Part shown: positions 26,788 to 36,046 of the stretch, piece after piece | Numbering within the stretch: position 1 is the first letter of the stretch | Layout of the letters: every line of letters begins with the position of its first letter | From: Aquimarina sp. BL5 | GTDB lineage: Bacteria; Bacteroidota; Bacteroidia; Flavobacteriales; Flavobacteriaceae | Assembly: GCF_003443675.1 (NCBI RefSeq) | Contig: NZ_CP031963.1 | Location: 2,813,501-2,877,500, forward strand | DNA length: 64,000 nt | Direction of reading: 5' to 3' | Notes under the pieces: generated by a model | Told to the model about the DNA's origin: nothing | Databases searched by the model: none | What the model saw: only the letters and a program-made list of their open reading frames with translations | Program-made: the position numbers and the translations under genes

Positions 26788-28707
26788 CTACATGAATGTT
26801 TTAAGCTGAAAACGAACTCTTAATACCTCTTGTATATCTCGTATTGGTCTAAAGCACCTTTTAAGTCTTAGTTTATCTCTTTTGCTAAGTGTACTTAACT
26901 TAATAAACCTGCCTGAGTCCTTATGCATTAATCCCTGACGAGTTCTAAATTTAAGCAACACCCTAAATGCTTTGGCACAACTCTCGAAAAGTTCCTTATT
27001 ATTATGTTCTAGTTCCGCAAGTTTTTCATAGCGGAGTAACGTATTGTTTACTCCTTTTAAGTTATGATACAAGGTTAAAATTCTAGCACCATCAATAAGC
27101 ACCATCATTGCCCTGATTTTGATGTCAAAAGTATCCTTATGTTCCCCGTTTTGCTCTACTAAAAACTGTTTAAAGAACCCCAAAGGTGAAGGCTTTTGCA
27201 ACGCACTAACTCCCAATAAAGCCAAAAATCTGTCACTTTTATTTACACCATCAAAAACTACATCTGACAGCCGATTCACCAGATTAGAATCTCCATAAAC
27301 CAACTGAAAATCAAAGAAAATAGATGATAATAATGTGCTTTCTTCTGTAGGAGTTGTCATCCAGTTTCTAAATTGTGCTTCCCATTCTGAAACCGACATA
27401 CACCATCTCGGATTACTCGCCATCATTTCTGCCGGACAATATTCAAAACCGATAGTATGCAAACTTTTAGTAACTTTTCTGGCTAGCTCTAAAAAGTACC
27501 CTTTAGTAGCTTCATATTTCTCTTCGCTAACATCTTCAAATACTATTGCATTATCTTGATCCGTTACTAATAACTGCTCTCTTCGGCCTTGGCTTCCTAA
27601 TACCAAAAAACTGAATTTTACAGGTAATGGTGAAGACATTTCTTTTAATGATAGTTCTATAGTTCTTACTACCAACGCATCGTTTATTTCAGAAATAAGA
27701 TTTAATATATGAAGTGTCGGTATATCCTGTTCTAAATATGTTTTAAGTAACTTTTCTACTTGTTTTCTTATATACCGAAGCCTTTCTATTTTCTTTACAC
27801 GTTTAATTTCCTTTATCAATACCGACGGATTATTTCCTAAAGACACTAACAAATCATGATTAGAAAAAACACCAACCAATTTTGTATTACGAGTTCCGTC
27901 TTTGGTAATACATAAGTGACTAATATTATTTTTGATCAATGCAATTTGAGCTTCGGCAATAGTAATTTTTTTAGAATATGTTTTTACAGGGGCGGTCATT
28001 ATTTCAGTAACTATAGATGTAGCAGGAAACAAACCTGTCGCTACTTTTGCTCTAAGGTTACTATCAGTTATAATACCCAAAGGATATTTATTTTCGTCCA
28101 CTACCACTATAGAGTTTGTCCTATAAAGATTCATCTTTAAGGCAATATCTTTTACGATGGCATTTGGTGAACAAGTAAGTGGTTTTTTTCGATAAGAAAT
28201 AGTACGTAATGTAGAAAGGTCTTTTGCGGTATCAATCGAGATTGTATTATCAATTCTGTTACCTTTTGTTGTCTCCGTATAATAGTTCCTAGCATGTGCC
28301 GCAAAAGTTTCTAACAAGAATTTATTTACCTCTTTATTTTCATCTATAAATGGTTTAAAAACCATTGATGGAATTGCATACACTATAGATTCTTCATCTG
28401 CCTTAGCGGACATTCTGTAATCTTTCTTGATAATCATAATACGAAGCCCAAAAAGATCACCCGAATCACATATATCAACCAAATCTTGCTCATTACCGGC
28501 ACTCCTATATAATCCAATAGCACCTTCCCTTACAATATAAAACTCATCATGACATTTTTCATCTTGCCTAAAAACATACGTATCTTTTTCTAAATACAAT
28601 ACTCTGATTTGACTGGAAATCATAAGAAGCTCTTCCTTCTCCAACATACTAAAAGGAGGGAATTGTTTTAAAAAATCCTGAATTCGCTCTGCAATTGTAT
28701 TTTTCAC
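26788..28707 (-). CDS. Cyclic-nucleotide-binding/CBS/DUF294 nucleotidyltransferase signalling protein
   Basis: 639 residues. The predicted start is GTG at 28707, since no in-frame ATG lies upstream near the family start. Domains: an N-terminal cyclic-nucleotide-binding-like domain (about 15-130; FRQDEKCHDEFYIVREGAIGLYR), a pair of CBS domains (about 165-290; NAIVKDIALKMNLYRTNSIVVVDENK, VKTYSKKITIAEAQIALIKNN), a DUF294 nucleotidyltransferase motif (GSQGRREQLLVTDQDNAIVF, with G-S-x9-D-x-D), and the DUF294 C-terminal helical domain. The layout is that of a soluble sensor that could modify a partner, possibly by nucleotidylation or degradation of a signal. It is directly coupled to the exonuclease. 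Confidence 0.9.
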   Translation of the reverse strand: MKNTIAERIQDFLKQFPPFSMLEKEELLMISSQIRVLYLEKDTYVFRQDEKCHDEFYIVREGAIGLYRSAGNEQDLVDICDSGDLFGLRIMIIKKDYRMSAKADEESIVYAIPSMVFKPFIDENKEVNKFLLETFAAHARNYYTETTKGNRIDNTISIDTAKDLSTLRTISYRKKPLTCSPNAIVKDIALKMNLYRTNSIVVVDENKYPLGIITDSNLRAKVATGLFPATSIVTEIMTAPVKTYSKKITIAEAQIALIKNNISHLCITKDGTRNTKLVGVFSNHDLLVSLGNNPSVLIKEIKRVKKIERLRYIRKQVEKLLKTYLEQDIPTLHILNLISEINDALVVRTIELSLKEMSSPLPVKFSFLVLGSQGRREQLLVTDQDNAIVFEDVSEEKYEATKGYFLELARKVTKSLHTIGFEYCPAEMMASNPRWCMSVSEWEAQFRNWMTTPTEESTLLSSIFFDFQLVYGDSNLVNRLSDVVFDGVNKSDRFLALLGVSALQKPSPLGFFKQFLVEQNGEHKDTFDIKIRAMMVLIDGARILTLYHNLKGVNNTLLRYEKLAELEHNNKELFESCAKAFRVLLKFRTRQGLMHKDSGRFIKLSTLSKRDKLRLKRCFRPIRDIQEVLRVRFQLKTFM

Positions 28708-28752
28708 ACGTTTAAATTTCTTAATATTTGTTTCATACTTTCAAAACTGACA

Positions 28753-29202
28753 TCAATTCAAATTACGTTTTTCAACAAAAAATCGTTTCAGTATATCACC
28801 ACACTCTTCCTCAAGTATCCCACCCGTCATTTTAGTTTTGGGATGTAGTTTTGTTCCCATATTTATACATCCACGTTGTTCATCTCTGGCGCCATATACA
28901 ATTTTACCTATCTGGGACCAGAATAAAGCGCCTGCACACATTTGACAAGGCTCAATAGTCACATACAACGTACACTCTTTAAGATATTTACCCCCTAAAA
29001 AATTAGCCGCTGCTGTAATCGCTTGCATTTCTGCATGAGCTGTAACGTCGTTTAGTAATTCCGTTAGATTATGTGCTCTTGCGATAACTCTGTCAGCCAC
29101 TACTACTACCGCTCCGATAGGTATTTCTCCTTTATCATAAGCAGCCTCAGCTTCCTGAAGTGCTTTTCTCATAAAATGCGAATCGTCATATGGATCAAAC
29201 AT
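28753..29202 (-). CDS. tadA: tRNA-specific adenosine(34) deaminase
   Basis: 149 residues. Zinc-dependent deaminase of the CDA fold with the signatures TAHAEMQAI (HAE) and PCQMCAGAL (PCxxC), plus the family start HFMRKALQEAEAAYDKGEIPIGAVVV. It converts adenosine to inosine at the wobble position 34 of tRNA-Arg(ACG) and is essential in most bacteria. The length is typical. Distinguished from cytidine or guanine deaminases by the N-terminal MRKALxEA pattern and the CxxC spacing. It is transcribed divergently from dxs, with a 189-base intergenic region. Confidence 0.93.
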   Translation of the reverse strand: MFDPYDDSHFMRKALQEAEAAYDKGEIPIGAVVVVADRVIARAHNLTELLNDVTAHAEMQAITAAANFLGGKYLKECTLYVTIEPCQMCAGALFWSQIGKIVYGARDEQRGCINMGTKLHPKTKMTGGILEEECGDILKRFFVEKRNLN

Positions 29203-29355
29203 ATAAAATTGAATTTTAAGTAAAGCTAATAAATATAATCCTTCTTATTTCTATTCAATAAAAATTTATATCTAAGTATTATCAGGATCACTTTTAAATA
29301 CTTTTTAAGTCTAATATCGCTCGTCTATAAGCATCTATAGTTGTTATGAACTTAA

Positions 29356-29387
29356 TTGTTACAGCTCATTTCAAAATAGTATTTTTG
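29356..29387 (+). promoter_or_regulatory. dxs promoter (TTG, 21 bases, TATTTTTG)
   Basis: TTG at 29356-29358 and TATTTTTG at 29380-29387, a full match to the Bacteroidota -7 consensus with the -33 element 21 bases away. The -7 box ends only 4 bases before the dxs ATG at 29392, so the transcript is probably leaderless or nearly so. Confidence 0.6.
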
Positions 29388-29391
29388 CATC

Positions 29392-31161
29392 ATGAAAGAC
29401 ACATTACTTTCACATATTGATTTTCCAAAAGACCTTCGTAAACTTTCTGCGGATCAGTTGCCTGATTTAGCCAAAGAGTTACGAGATTTTGTGATTAATA
29501 TTGTAGCAACTAAAGAAGGTCATCTAGGAGCAAGTCTAGGTGTTGTAGAACTTACGATTGCTTTGCATTATTGTTTTGACACTCCAAATGATTTATTAGT
29601 TTGGGATGTGGGACATCAAGCATACCCTCATAAAATACTTACCGGAAGAAAAAAATCTTTCCATACCAATAGACAATTAGAAGGCATTAGCGGTTTCCCA
29701 AAACGTAGCGAAAGTGAATATGACACTTTCGGTGTTGGCCACTCTTCTACTTCTATCTCTGCTACTTTGGGTATGGCAATTGCTTCAAAATTAAAAGGAG
29801 CGACTGAAAAACAACACATTGCTGTCATTGGAGATGCATCCATTGCAAGCGGAATGGCTTTTGAAGGACTCAATCATGCAGGAGTTACAGATGCCAATAT
29901 GCTTATCATACTTAATGATAATTCTATCGGAATTGATCCAAGTGTAGGAGCATTAAAAGAATACTTAACCAAAGCAACTGTTGGGTACAAACCCAAAACC
30001 GATAATATAATCGAAGCGTTAAACTTTGCATATTTCGGACCTATTGATGGACATGATCTACCTAAACTTTTGGAAACTTTAGAAAAGTTAAAAACCATTA
30101 ATGGCCCAAAGCTTCTACATATTATAACCACAAAAGGTAAAGGATTAAAACAAGCTGAAGAAAATCAAGTAACGTATCATGCTCCTGGAAAATTTGATGC
30201 TACTACTGGTGATTTACTTCCCAAAAAAGACACACAACAACCTCCTAAATTTCAGGATGTATTTGGACATACAATTCTAGAATTAGCAAGGAAAAATAAA
30301 AAAATTATTGGTATTACCCCAGCTATGCCGACTGGTAGTTCATTAAAATATATGATGGAAGAGATGCCAGATAGAGCATTTGACGTTGGTATAGCCGAAC
30401 AACACGCAGTTACACTGGCTGCAGGAATGGCAACCCAGGGATTAGTGCCATTTTGCACTATCTATTCTACTTTTTTACAACGTGCATATGATCAATTGAT
30501 CCACGATGTTGCTCTACAAAATCTACCTGTTATCTTCTGCATAGATCGTGCTGGTTTAGTTGGTGCCGATGGGGCAACACATCATGGTATTTTCGATATT
30601 TCGTATCTAAACTGTATTCCAAATATGCTTATAGCTGCTCCTGCTAATGAAATTGAATTAAGAAACCTTCTCTACACTGCTTCTTTGCGTTTAGAACACC
30701 CAATTGCCATTAGATATCCAAGAGGAAGAGGTACAATTATAGATTGGCAAGTACCTATGCAGAAAACGCCTATCGGGAAAGGGAAATGTCTTACTAAATC
30801 AACATCAGAAATTGCAATAATATCTACTGGCACTATTGGTACTAATGTTACTAGTGCTTTAAAGTCTATTGAAAAGAAAATAAGTCATTACCATTTTTGC
30901 TTTATAAAACCTCTGGATTCAGATTTAATAAAAGAAATATTACAAAAGTACAAAACCGTTATTACTGTTGAAGATGGTGCGATTAAGGGTGGTTTTGGAA
31001 ATACAATTATGGTTTTTTCCAATAAAAATAATTTTTCGACAAAAATTATAAATCTTGGAATTCCTGATCAATTCATTCATCACGGAACTACAGAAGAATT
31101 ACAAGAAATTTGTGGTATTTCTGCTAAGGGAATCACTAATACTATCCTGAAATATATTTAA
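29392..31161 (+). CDS. dxs: 1-deoxy-D-xylulose-5-phosphate synthase
   Basis: 589 residues. Thiamin-diphosphate enzyme that condenses pyruvate and glyceraldehyde 3-phosphate, the first step of the MEP pathway for isoprenoids. It shows GHLGASLGVVELTIALHY, the ThDP-binding GDASIASGMAFEGLNHAG and NDNSIGI, the transketolase-like pyrimidine domain with GIAEQHAVTLAAGMA, and the family loop HHGIFDISYLNCIPNM. It is about 30 residues shorter than the E. coli enzyme. The start is the only in-frame ATG that keeps the conserved LRKLS-DQLPDLAKELR segment. It should provide precursors for the polyprenyl synthase at 5.6-6.6 kb. It ends close to a strong hairpin that belongs mainly to the convergent gene. Confidence 0.96.
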   Translation: MKDTLLSHIDFPKDLRKLSADQLPDLAKELRDFVINIVATKEGHLGASLGVVELTIALHYCFDTPNDLLVWDVGHQAYPHKILTGRKKSFHTNRQLEGISGFPKRSESEYDTFGVGHSSTSISATLGMAIASKLKGATEKQHIAVIGDASIASGMAFEGLNHAGVTDANMLIILNDNSIGIDPSVGALKEYLTKATVGYKPKTDNIIEALNFAYFGPIDGHDLPKLLETLEKLKTINGPKLLHIITTKGKGLKQAEENQVTYHAPGKFDATTGDLLPKKDTQQPPKFQDVFGHTILELARKNKKIIGITPAMPTGSSLKYMMEEMPDRAFDVGIAEQHAVTLAAGMATQGLVPFCTIYSTFLQRAYDQLIHDVALQNLPVIFCIDRAGLVGADGATHHGIFDISYLNCIPNMLIAAPANEIELRNLLYTASLRLEHPIAIRYPRGRGTIIDWQVPMQKTPIGKGKCLTKSTSEIAIISTGTIGTNVTSALKSIEKKISHYHFCFIKPLDSDLIKEILQKYKTVITVEDGAIKGGFGNTIMVFSNKNNFSTKIINLGIPDQFIHHGTTEELQEICGISAKGITNTILKYI

Positions 31162-31277
31162 TAAACAATCCTTCAGCTAAACCCAAAAGATGTTCAGCGG
31201 TTTTTAGTTTTCAAATTATTAACACTCTATTAGCGCTGCAAGCCTCAAATTATTTTTCTCAAATAAAAGAATAAAAA

Positions 31278-31304
31278 AGAGGCTGTCTTTACAAGACAGC
31301 CTCT
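31278..31304. terminator. Strong terminator between dxs and the M36 peptidase gene
   Basis: A perfect 12-bp stem, AGAGGCTGTCTT with AAGACAGCCTCT, around a 3-base loop. Read on the minus strand it is followed by a T-rich run (from the AAAAAA before it), so it best serves the minus-strand peptidase gene and may also stop dxs. Confidence 0.9.
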
Positions 31305-31329
31305 GTATGTTAAACCATAAGAATCTTTC

Positions 31330-33990
31330 TTATTGTATCACAATTTTAGATGTTGAAATGGCAGTACCATTTTCTGCTTCTATTCTTAATAAATAGATTC
31401 CAGATCTAAGATTTGTTTGTATTCTATGAGTACTAGTAAGTACCGTTTCATCCTTATAAACTACTCTTCCGTTTATATCAAATATCGATATTGTACTATT
31501 ACCTACATTTTCAGCAACTCTAATATCAAACGCTCCGGTAGAAGGATTTGGATAGATTTGGAATACACCTTCATTTACATCATCAACACCTAAAGTGAAA
31601 TTAGTACAATCCAACTCAGATGTTGGTGGCACATCAAACGCTGGTGTTTGATCCGTTCTGCTTGTAGGGAAACCTTGACTTGCACTAAAACCAACTCCTC
31701 TTTTCGCAAATACACTCCAAATAAGACATTTATTGTCATCACTATTAGGCAACAAATCGGCAGCGGCAAGAATCCCATCTCTACCATCCACAAAACCTGG
31801 ATTACACGCCTGTAATTTTAAGCCATCGATAACCAACTGCATTGCTAAATTATTACCTCCTGTACCATTATATAAATCCGAATCAAATCCGTCCCTTTCT
31901 ATAAAAGCCCACGTCATATCCCACAATATAGAAGCCCATATTGAACCTACTCCATGAGGAACAGAAAAATCATCCTCATCTTTAACATTATCATAGGTAA
32001 CAGGGTTTATTGTCATATCTGTACTATACGGAAAAGGTCTAATTCCTCTGCCAGTAGTAGGCTGTGCCGTAGCATAAGTACCTATTCCTCTAATATCCGT
32101 TGATGTATCACCAGCCTCAATCGTCATCATTAATGCGAACCAATCAGACCAACCTTCTCCCATCTGCTCATCACCAGACAAACAACCGGAATTAGCTGCT
32201 CCTCCAGTAAGACGTGTAGAAATTCCATGTCCATATTCGTGAATTACAATACCATTATCAAAAGATCCATCTGCTGTTACTATTAAATCTTCCGGTGCCG
32301 TTTCTCCGACAAAACCTAAACTAACATTAATTGTTTCGGTACTTATTAAATTAATAATAGCTTCTCCATCAGCACTGCTAATACTTACTGCAGGAATAGC
32401 AACTTGATCGTCACCTCCTCCCATTGTAATATCTCCAGCCACATTATTAACTACTATAACCGCCAGTGCTCCTGCATTTTGACAAGCAATCACCTTGGCA
32501 GTAAAATCACACGATCCTCGGCGTACCACAGCGATATTACCATTAATATCGGTTGCATTAACAATAGTAGAACAAATATCGTTAGGATCTGGATTCGGAC
32601 TATCATCTATCGCCAATACCAAATCCGCAGTTAGTGGACTTGCTTCATCTGGAGGATTAACCTTACCAGGATCAAAGTTATTATTTAATGCTCTATACTC
32701 GCCAGCTAAGCTTGTATTGTTAACTTCCAACTTCACTTCCGAATTCAAAGGAGACCACAAAAACATTTGCATTCTTGGATTAGCTCCATCCGGTGGAGTA
32801 CCAAAATTTGCATTATTAAAACCAGAACCATCCTGACCATCTGCGATTACTTCATCTCCTCCTGCTCCGCCATTTCCATAGTTATTAAGCTGGAAATTAC
32901 CTGAAGCCTCATCAAAACCATATTGATACCATACATCGTGGACAACGTTGCTTGCATAAAATAAGTTGGTTAGAGATGCGTTTTGATAAGTAGATACCGT
33001 AGCTGTAGGATCATAGGGATAATCAAACACTAAATTAGCACCTCCATCTGGTTGATTTCCAGGAAAATTATTTCCATTTAAATCTTCTGCCGCTCGTACA
33101 TTATTACCTTGAGTAGTAGTAAATTCTGCTCCCGCTGCTCCGTCTGTATCATGCCATCCAAATGGAGAAGCCACCACATTTGCAGGATTCGTTTCTATTG
33201 TTCTGCCACCATGATTAGGACTCTCTACTGCTGGAATCTTAAACACATTATAAGTACCTTCCATTAACAGAGGAGAGCTCTCGGACTTGCTGTTAAAACC
33301 AAATCCAAATGAATGTGTCTTATTGGTATTCGCTTTAGTATTCGTTTTCTTTTTAATAGAAGTATTATGATCAAAAGTACATTTTGTCATCCAATTGTCC
33401 TTACTAATCATTTCTCCACTGTTAGCATCTATTCTAACACTATACCAATTCTCACCGTCCTTAGCATGTATACTTAAATCCCAAGACAATAATAATTGAT
33501 CATCTTTAAATTCATATATAAGTTCTACAGGAATTTCATCTACCGAAACATTAGACTTCGATACTGTAAATTTAGAATTACTCGACTTATTTATGATAGT
33601 TGCATTACCAACATCAGTAAGGTTAAGAGCAATTGCTGCTTTTTGAACAGCATTTGTCGCAGATAACTGAGCACTTACTGTATTTACCTTAGACTGTAGA
33701 TCGTTGATAAGCTTTCCGGAAAAATGTACAACTTTTCCATTTTTAACAGCAAAATTACCTATTGTATTTTTTATAGGAATTCCATTATATGTTTGCACTA
33801 CATAAACGTTCGTTAAGTTCATGCTTTTTGAAAAAGATTGCGACTGTATTTCAAGATCACTAACATCTTTTTGATCCATTCCGGATGTGACTAAATAGTC
33901 TTTAATAACACTAACGTTATCCTGATTTTGGGCAAAACCAAAATGTACTCCAATTATAAAAATGAAGAGTTTAAAATAATTTTTATTCAT
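31330..33990 (-). CDS. Secreted M36 (fungalysin-type) zinc metallopeptidase with PA insert and T9SS sorting domain
   Basis: 886 residues from the ATG at 33990, which begins a normal signal peptide (NYFKLFIFIIGVHFGFAQ). The longer in-frame extension to 34050 is a hydrophobic-polar mix without family similarity and is not used. Order: FTP inhibitory propeptide (about 30-200), M36 catalytic domain with a protease-associated (PA) insert (about 440-560), zinc site HEYGHGIS with the downstream Glu in GEGWSDWFALMMT, and a C-terminal T9SS type A sorting domain (about 805-886; FQIYPNPSTGAFDI, LRSGIYLLRIEAENG). The enzyme is exported to the surface or medium and degrades protein. It is monocistronic, with its own terminator. 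Confidence 0.93.
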   Translation of the reverse strand: MNKNYFKLFIFIIGVHFGFAQNQDNVSVIKDYLVTSGMDQKDVSDLEIQSQSFSKSMNLTNVYVVQTYNGIPIKNTIGNFAVKNGKVVHFSGKLINDLQSKVNTVSAQLSATNAVQKAAIALNLTDVGNATIINKSSNSKFTVSKSNVSVDEIPVELIYEFKDDQLLLSWDLSIHAKDGENWYSVRIDANSGEMISKDNWMTKCTFDHNTSIKKKTNTKANTNKTHSFGFGFNSKSESSPLLMEGTYNVFKIPAVESPNHGGRTIETNPANVVASPFGWHDTDGAAGAEFTTTQGNNVRAAEDLNGNNFPGNQPDGGANLVFDYPYDPTATVSTYQNASLTNLFYASNVVHDVWYQYGFDEASGNFQLNNYGNGGAGGDEVIADGQDGSGFNNANFGTPPDGANPRMQMFLWSPLNSEVKLEVNNTSLAGEYRALNNNFDPGKVNPPDEASPLTADLVLAIDDSPNPDPNDICSTIVNATDINGNIAVVRRGSCDFTAKVIACQNAGALAVIVVNNVAGDITMGGGDDQVAIPAVSISSADGEAIINLISTETINVSLGFVGETAPEDLIVTADGSFDNGIVIHEYGHGISTRLTGGAANSGCLSGDEQMGEGWSDWFALMMTIEAGDTSTDIRGIGTYATAQPTTGRGIRPFPYSTDMTINPVTYDNVKDEDDFSVPHGVGSIWASILWDMTWAFIERDGFDSDLYNGTGGNNLAMQLVIDGLKLQACNPGFVDGRDGILAAADLLPNSDDNKCLIWSVFAKRGVGFSASQGFPTSRTDQTPAFDVPPTSELDCTNFTLGVDDVNEGVFQIYPNPSTGAFDIRVAENVGNSTISIFDINGRVVYKDETVLTSTHRIQTNLRSGIYLLRIEAENGTAISTSKIVIQ

Positions 33991-34429
33991 AACAAAAAAA
34001 GTAATTAAATTTTTATGACAAAATATATTTTTTAAGAATTGACTAACCAAAATTTTCTTAAAAAAGTACTAAATTTTAATTGCTAAAATATATAATTCCC
34101 TTTCAACTACCCACTTTTATTGAATATTTTTTGTTTATAAGGCCGAAAAGCCTTAAAAATTAACATATGTTCAACGAAATATGCCTAAATTAAAAGAATC
34201 ATCAACATTCTAAATAATTGTATTAAGTCAATTTGTTATAGAAGAGTAACTTATGATAGCCCTTTTTACATTAAGCATCAACTGTATTACGGAAGCTATA
34301 TTGATGCAAATACCACTAAATCTTCTTCTCACTTATTGTTTAAGACTAGAGCAAACAATTATCCTCAAACGCATTAGAAAAACAATTATTATTAACTAGA
34401 AAACTGTTATACTTTATAAATACAAAACA
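33991..34429. other. Intergenic stretch between the peptidase and dgt genes, no gene found
   Basis: About 440 bases of AT-rich DNA with no credible reading frame. It must hold the end of the dgt transcript and the peptidase promoter on the minus strand. A weak hairpin AAGGC...GCCTT is at 34139-34154, and the palindrome AACATATGTT is at 34162-34171, also found in the susC-proximal palindrome at 17.9 kb. Neither is strong enough to call a terminator or operator alone. Confidence 0.5.
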
Positions 34430-35776
34430 CTAAATCTCTAATCCTTTGATCTTCTGAAATTTCAGTAACGCATTTCCATCCGTGAGACTGGCCACATAAT
34501 TACTAATACTAATTAATCTGGTATATAGGTCGTCATTTTTATGGTCAAAATTGTTCCCCTCAGCTTTTAGAATAAGCTTATCGTAATTAGAGGCGCGTTC
34601 TTTATTAAAATTATCGGTTGCTATACAGTAGCGATCTAACAAAGTAGCGAGAATCTCGTATCCGGCAATCTCTTTTTCTACTACTTCAGAACTTTGATAA
34701 ATTTTAGTTATACTAATTTTTATAATATCATCAATTTGTGCCTGATACTTGCTTTTATCAATAAGTGCTTCGGCAAAATTTCCTGATAAAATTTCCTCTT
34801 CATACTGAACAAAAGTACGTGCGGCTTCTTGAATCAAAGTATTAATGGCTAATGCTCTTAAATAACTCAGACGATCAGCTGTAGTGGTTAAACTATTATA
34901 TTTTGCAGTATTAATCGTGTCTTTTACTAACTTAATCAAATATTCTAAAGCATATTCTTCCTGTATCAACCCTAGATTAATACCATCTTCAAAATCTATG
35001 ATTGTATAACAGATATCATCTGCCGCTTCTACCAAAAACGTTAGCGGATGTCGACTGTAAGTAGTTTCATTCCCTATCTGATGCGAAAGTAAACCTACTT
35101 CTTGTGCTACTTCTTTAAAGAAAGTACTTTCATTCTGAAAATATCCGAATTTCTTATGTGCGATATGTGAAGTTGGTTTTTTAGGCAAAGATTCCTTTGG
35201 GTATTTCATAAAAGCACCGAGTGTAGCATAAGACAATCTCAACCCCCCTTCTATTCCTTGTCTGGATTCAGTTAAGATTTTAAACCCATTTGCATTTCCT
35301 TCAAAATCTATAAGATCCTGATATTGCTTTGGAGTTAAAAACTCTTGATACTTTTTACCTTTTCCGGTAGCAAAATATTCTCCAATTGCTTTTTCTCCTG
35401 AATGCCCAAAGGGAGGATTACCAATATCATGAGACAACGAAGCTGCTGCTACGATCGCTCCAAAATCATTAAACTGGTACCCATGAATTGTGGAAAGATG
35501 AGGGTGTTTTTCTAAAATCTTCTTTCCTACCACTCGCCCTAAAGAACGCCCCACTACAGAAACCTCTAAACTATGCGTTAATCTAGTATGCACAAAACTG
35601 GTTTTGGACAAAGGAATTACCTGAGTTTTATCCTGCAGACTTCTAAAAGCTGAAGAGAATATAATTCTATCATAATCTACTTCAAAACCTAATCGGGTTT
35701 CATCTTGTTCTTTACGCAATCTCTTATTCGTATCTCCCTGTCTTTTTAAGGATAGGAGCTGTTCCCAGTTCATCAT
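34430..35776 (-). CDS. dgt: dGTP triphosphohydrolase
   Basis: 448 residues. HD-superfamily enzyme that hydrolyses dGTP (or other dNTPs) to the deoxynucleoside and triphosphate, controlling dNTP pools. The metal and catalytic residues are visible: THSLEVSVVGRSLG (His), SHDIGNPPFGHSGE (His-Asp pair), and EAADDICYTIIDFEDG (Asp). The early FSSAFRSLQDKTQVIPL and TRLTHSL motifs are those of Dgt. Two ATG codons lie side by side at 35776 and 35773, and either could be used. It is downstream of the ribonucleotide reductase genes on the same strand but separated by a terminator, so it is a separate transcript that fits the same dNTP context. Confidence 0.93.
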   Translation of the reverse strand: MMNWEQLLSLKRQGDTNKRLRKEQDETRLGFEVDYDRIIFSSAFRSLQDKTQVIPLSKTSFVHTRLTHSLEVSVVGRSLGRVVGKKILEKHPHLSTIHGYQFNDFGAIVAAASLSHDIGNPPFGHSGEKAIGEYFATGKGKKYQEFLTPKQYQDLIDFEGNANGFKILTESRQGIEGGLRLSYATLGAFMKYPKESLPKKPTSHIAHKKFGYFQNESTFFKEVAQEVGLLSHQIGNETTYSRHPLTFLVEAADDICYTIIDFEDGINLGLIQEEYALEYLIKLVKDTINTAKYNSLTTTADRLSYLRALAINTLIQEAARTFVQYEEEILSGNFAEALIDKSKYQAQIDDIIKISITKIYQSSEVVEKEIAGYEILATLLDRYCIATDNFNKERASNYDKLILKAEGNNFDHKNDDLYTRLISISNYVASLTDGNALLKFQKIKGLEI

Positions 35777-35819
35777 AAAATCAGAATTCTAACAATGTGC
35801 TATCAAAATAATAATAGTC

Positions 35820-35827
35820 CAAATATA
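35820..35827 (-). promoter_or_regulatory. Probable -7 element of dgt
   Basis: On the minus strand TATATTTG, an exact match to TAnnTTTG, about 44 bases upstream of the dgt start. The -33 region has TTTCG instead of TTTG. Confidence 0.45.
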
Positions 35828-35991
35828 ACACTATGAAGTTATGTACGAAATGAATTATCATTCCGATCCATAAAGTATTGTATTTATGTCGTAAATACCC
35901 TAGATTTAAAAAACAAAGATATTACATCTAAAAAACTAAAAAACTCTAAATATCTAAATATCTAGTTCTTCTAACAACTTATCTCAAATAA

Positions 35992-36026
35992 AAAAGGGAA
36001 GCTTCTTCGCAGAAAACTTCCCTTTT
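35992..36026 (-). terminator. Intrinsic terminator of nrdA
   Basis: AAAAGGGAAG (35992-36001) pairs with CTTCCCTTTT (36017-36026) around a 15-base loop. On the minus strand the stem ends in a T-run. It begins 21 bases after the nrdA stop. Confidence 0.8.
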
Positions 36027-36046
36027 ACCCTATATAAATGGTCTAT

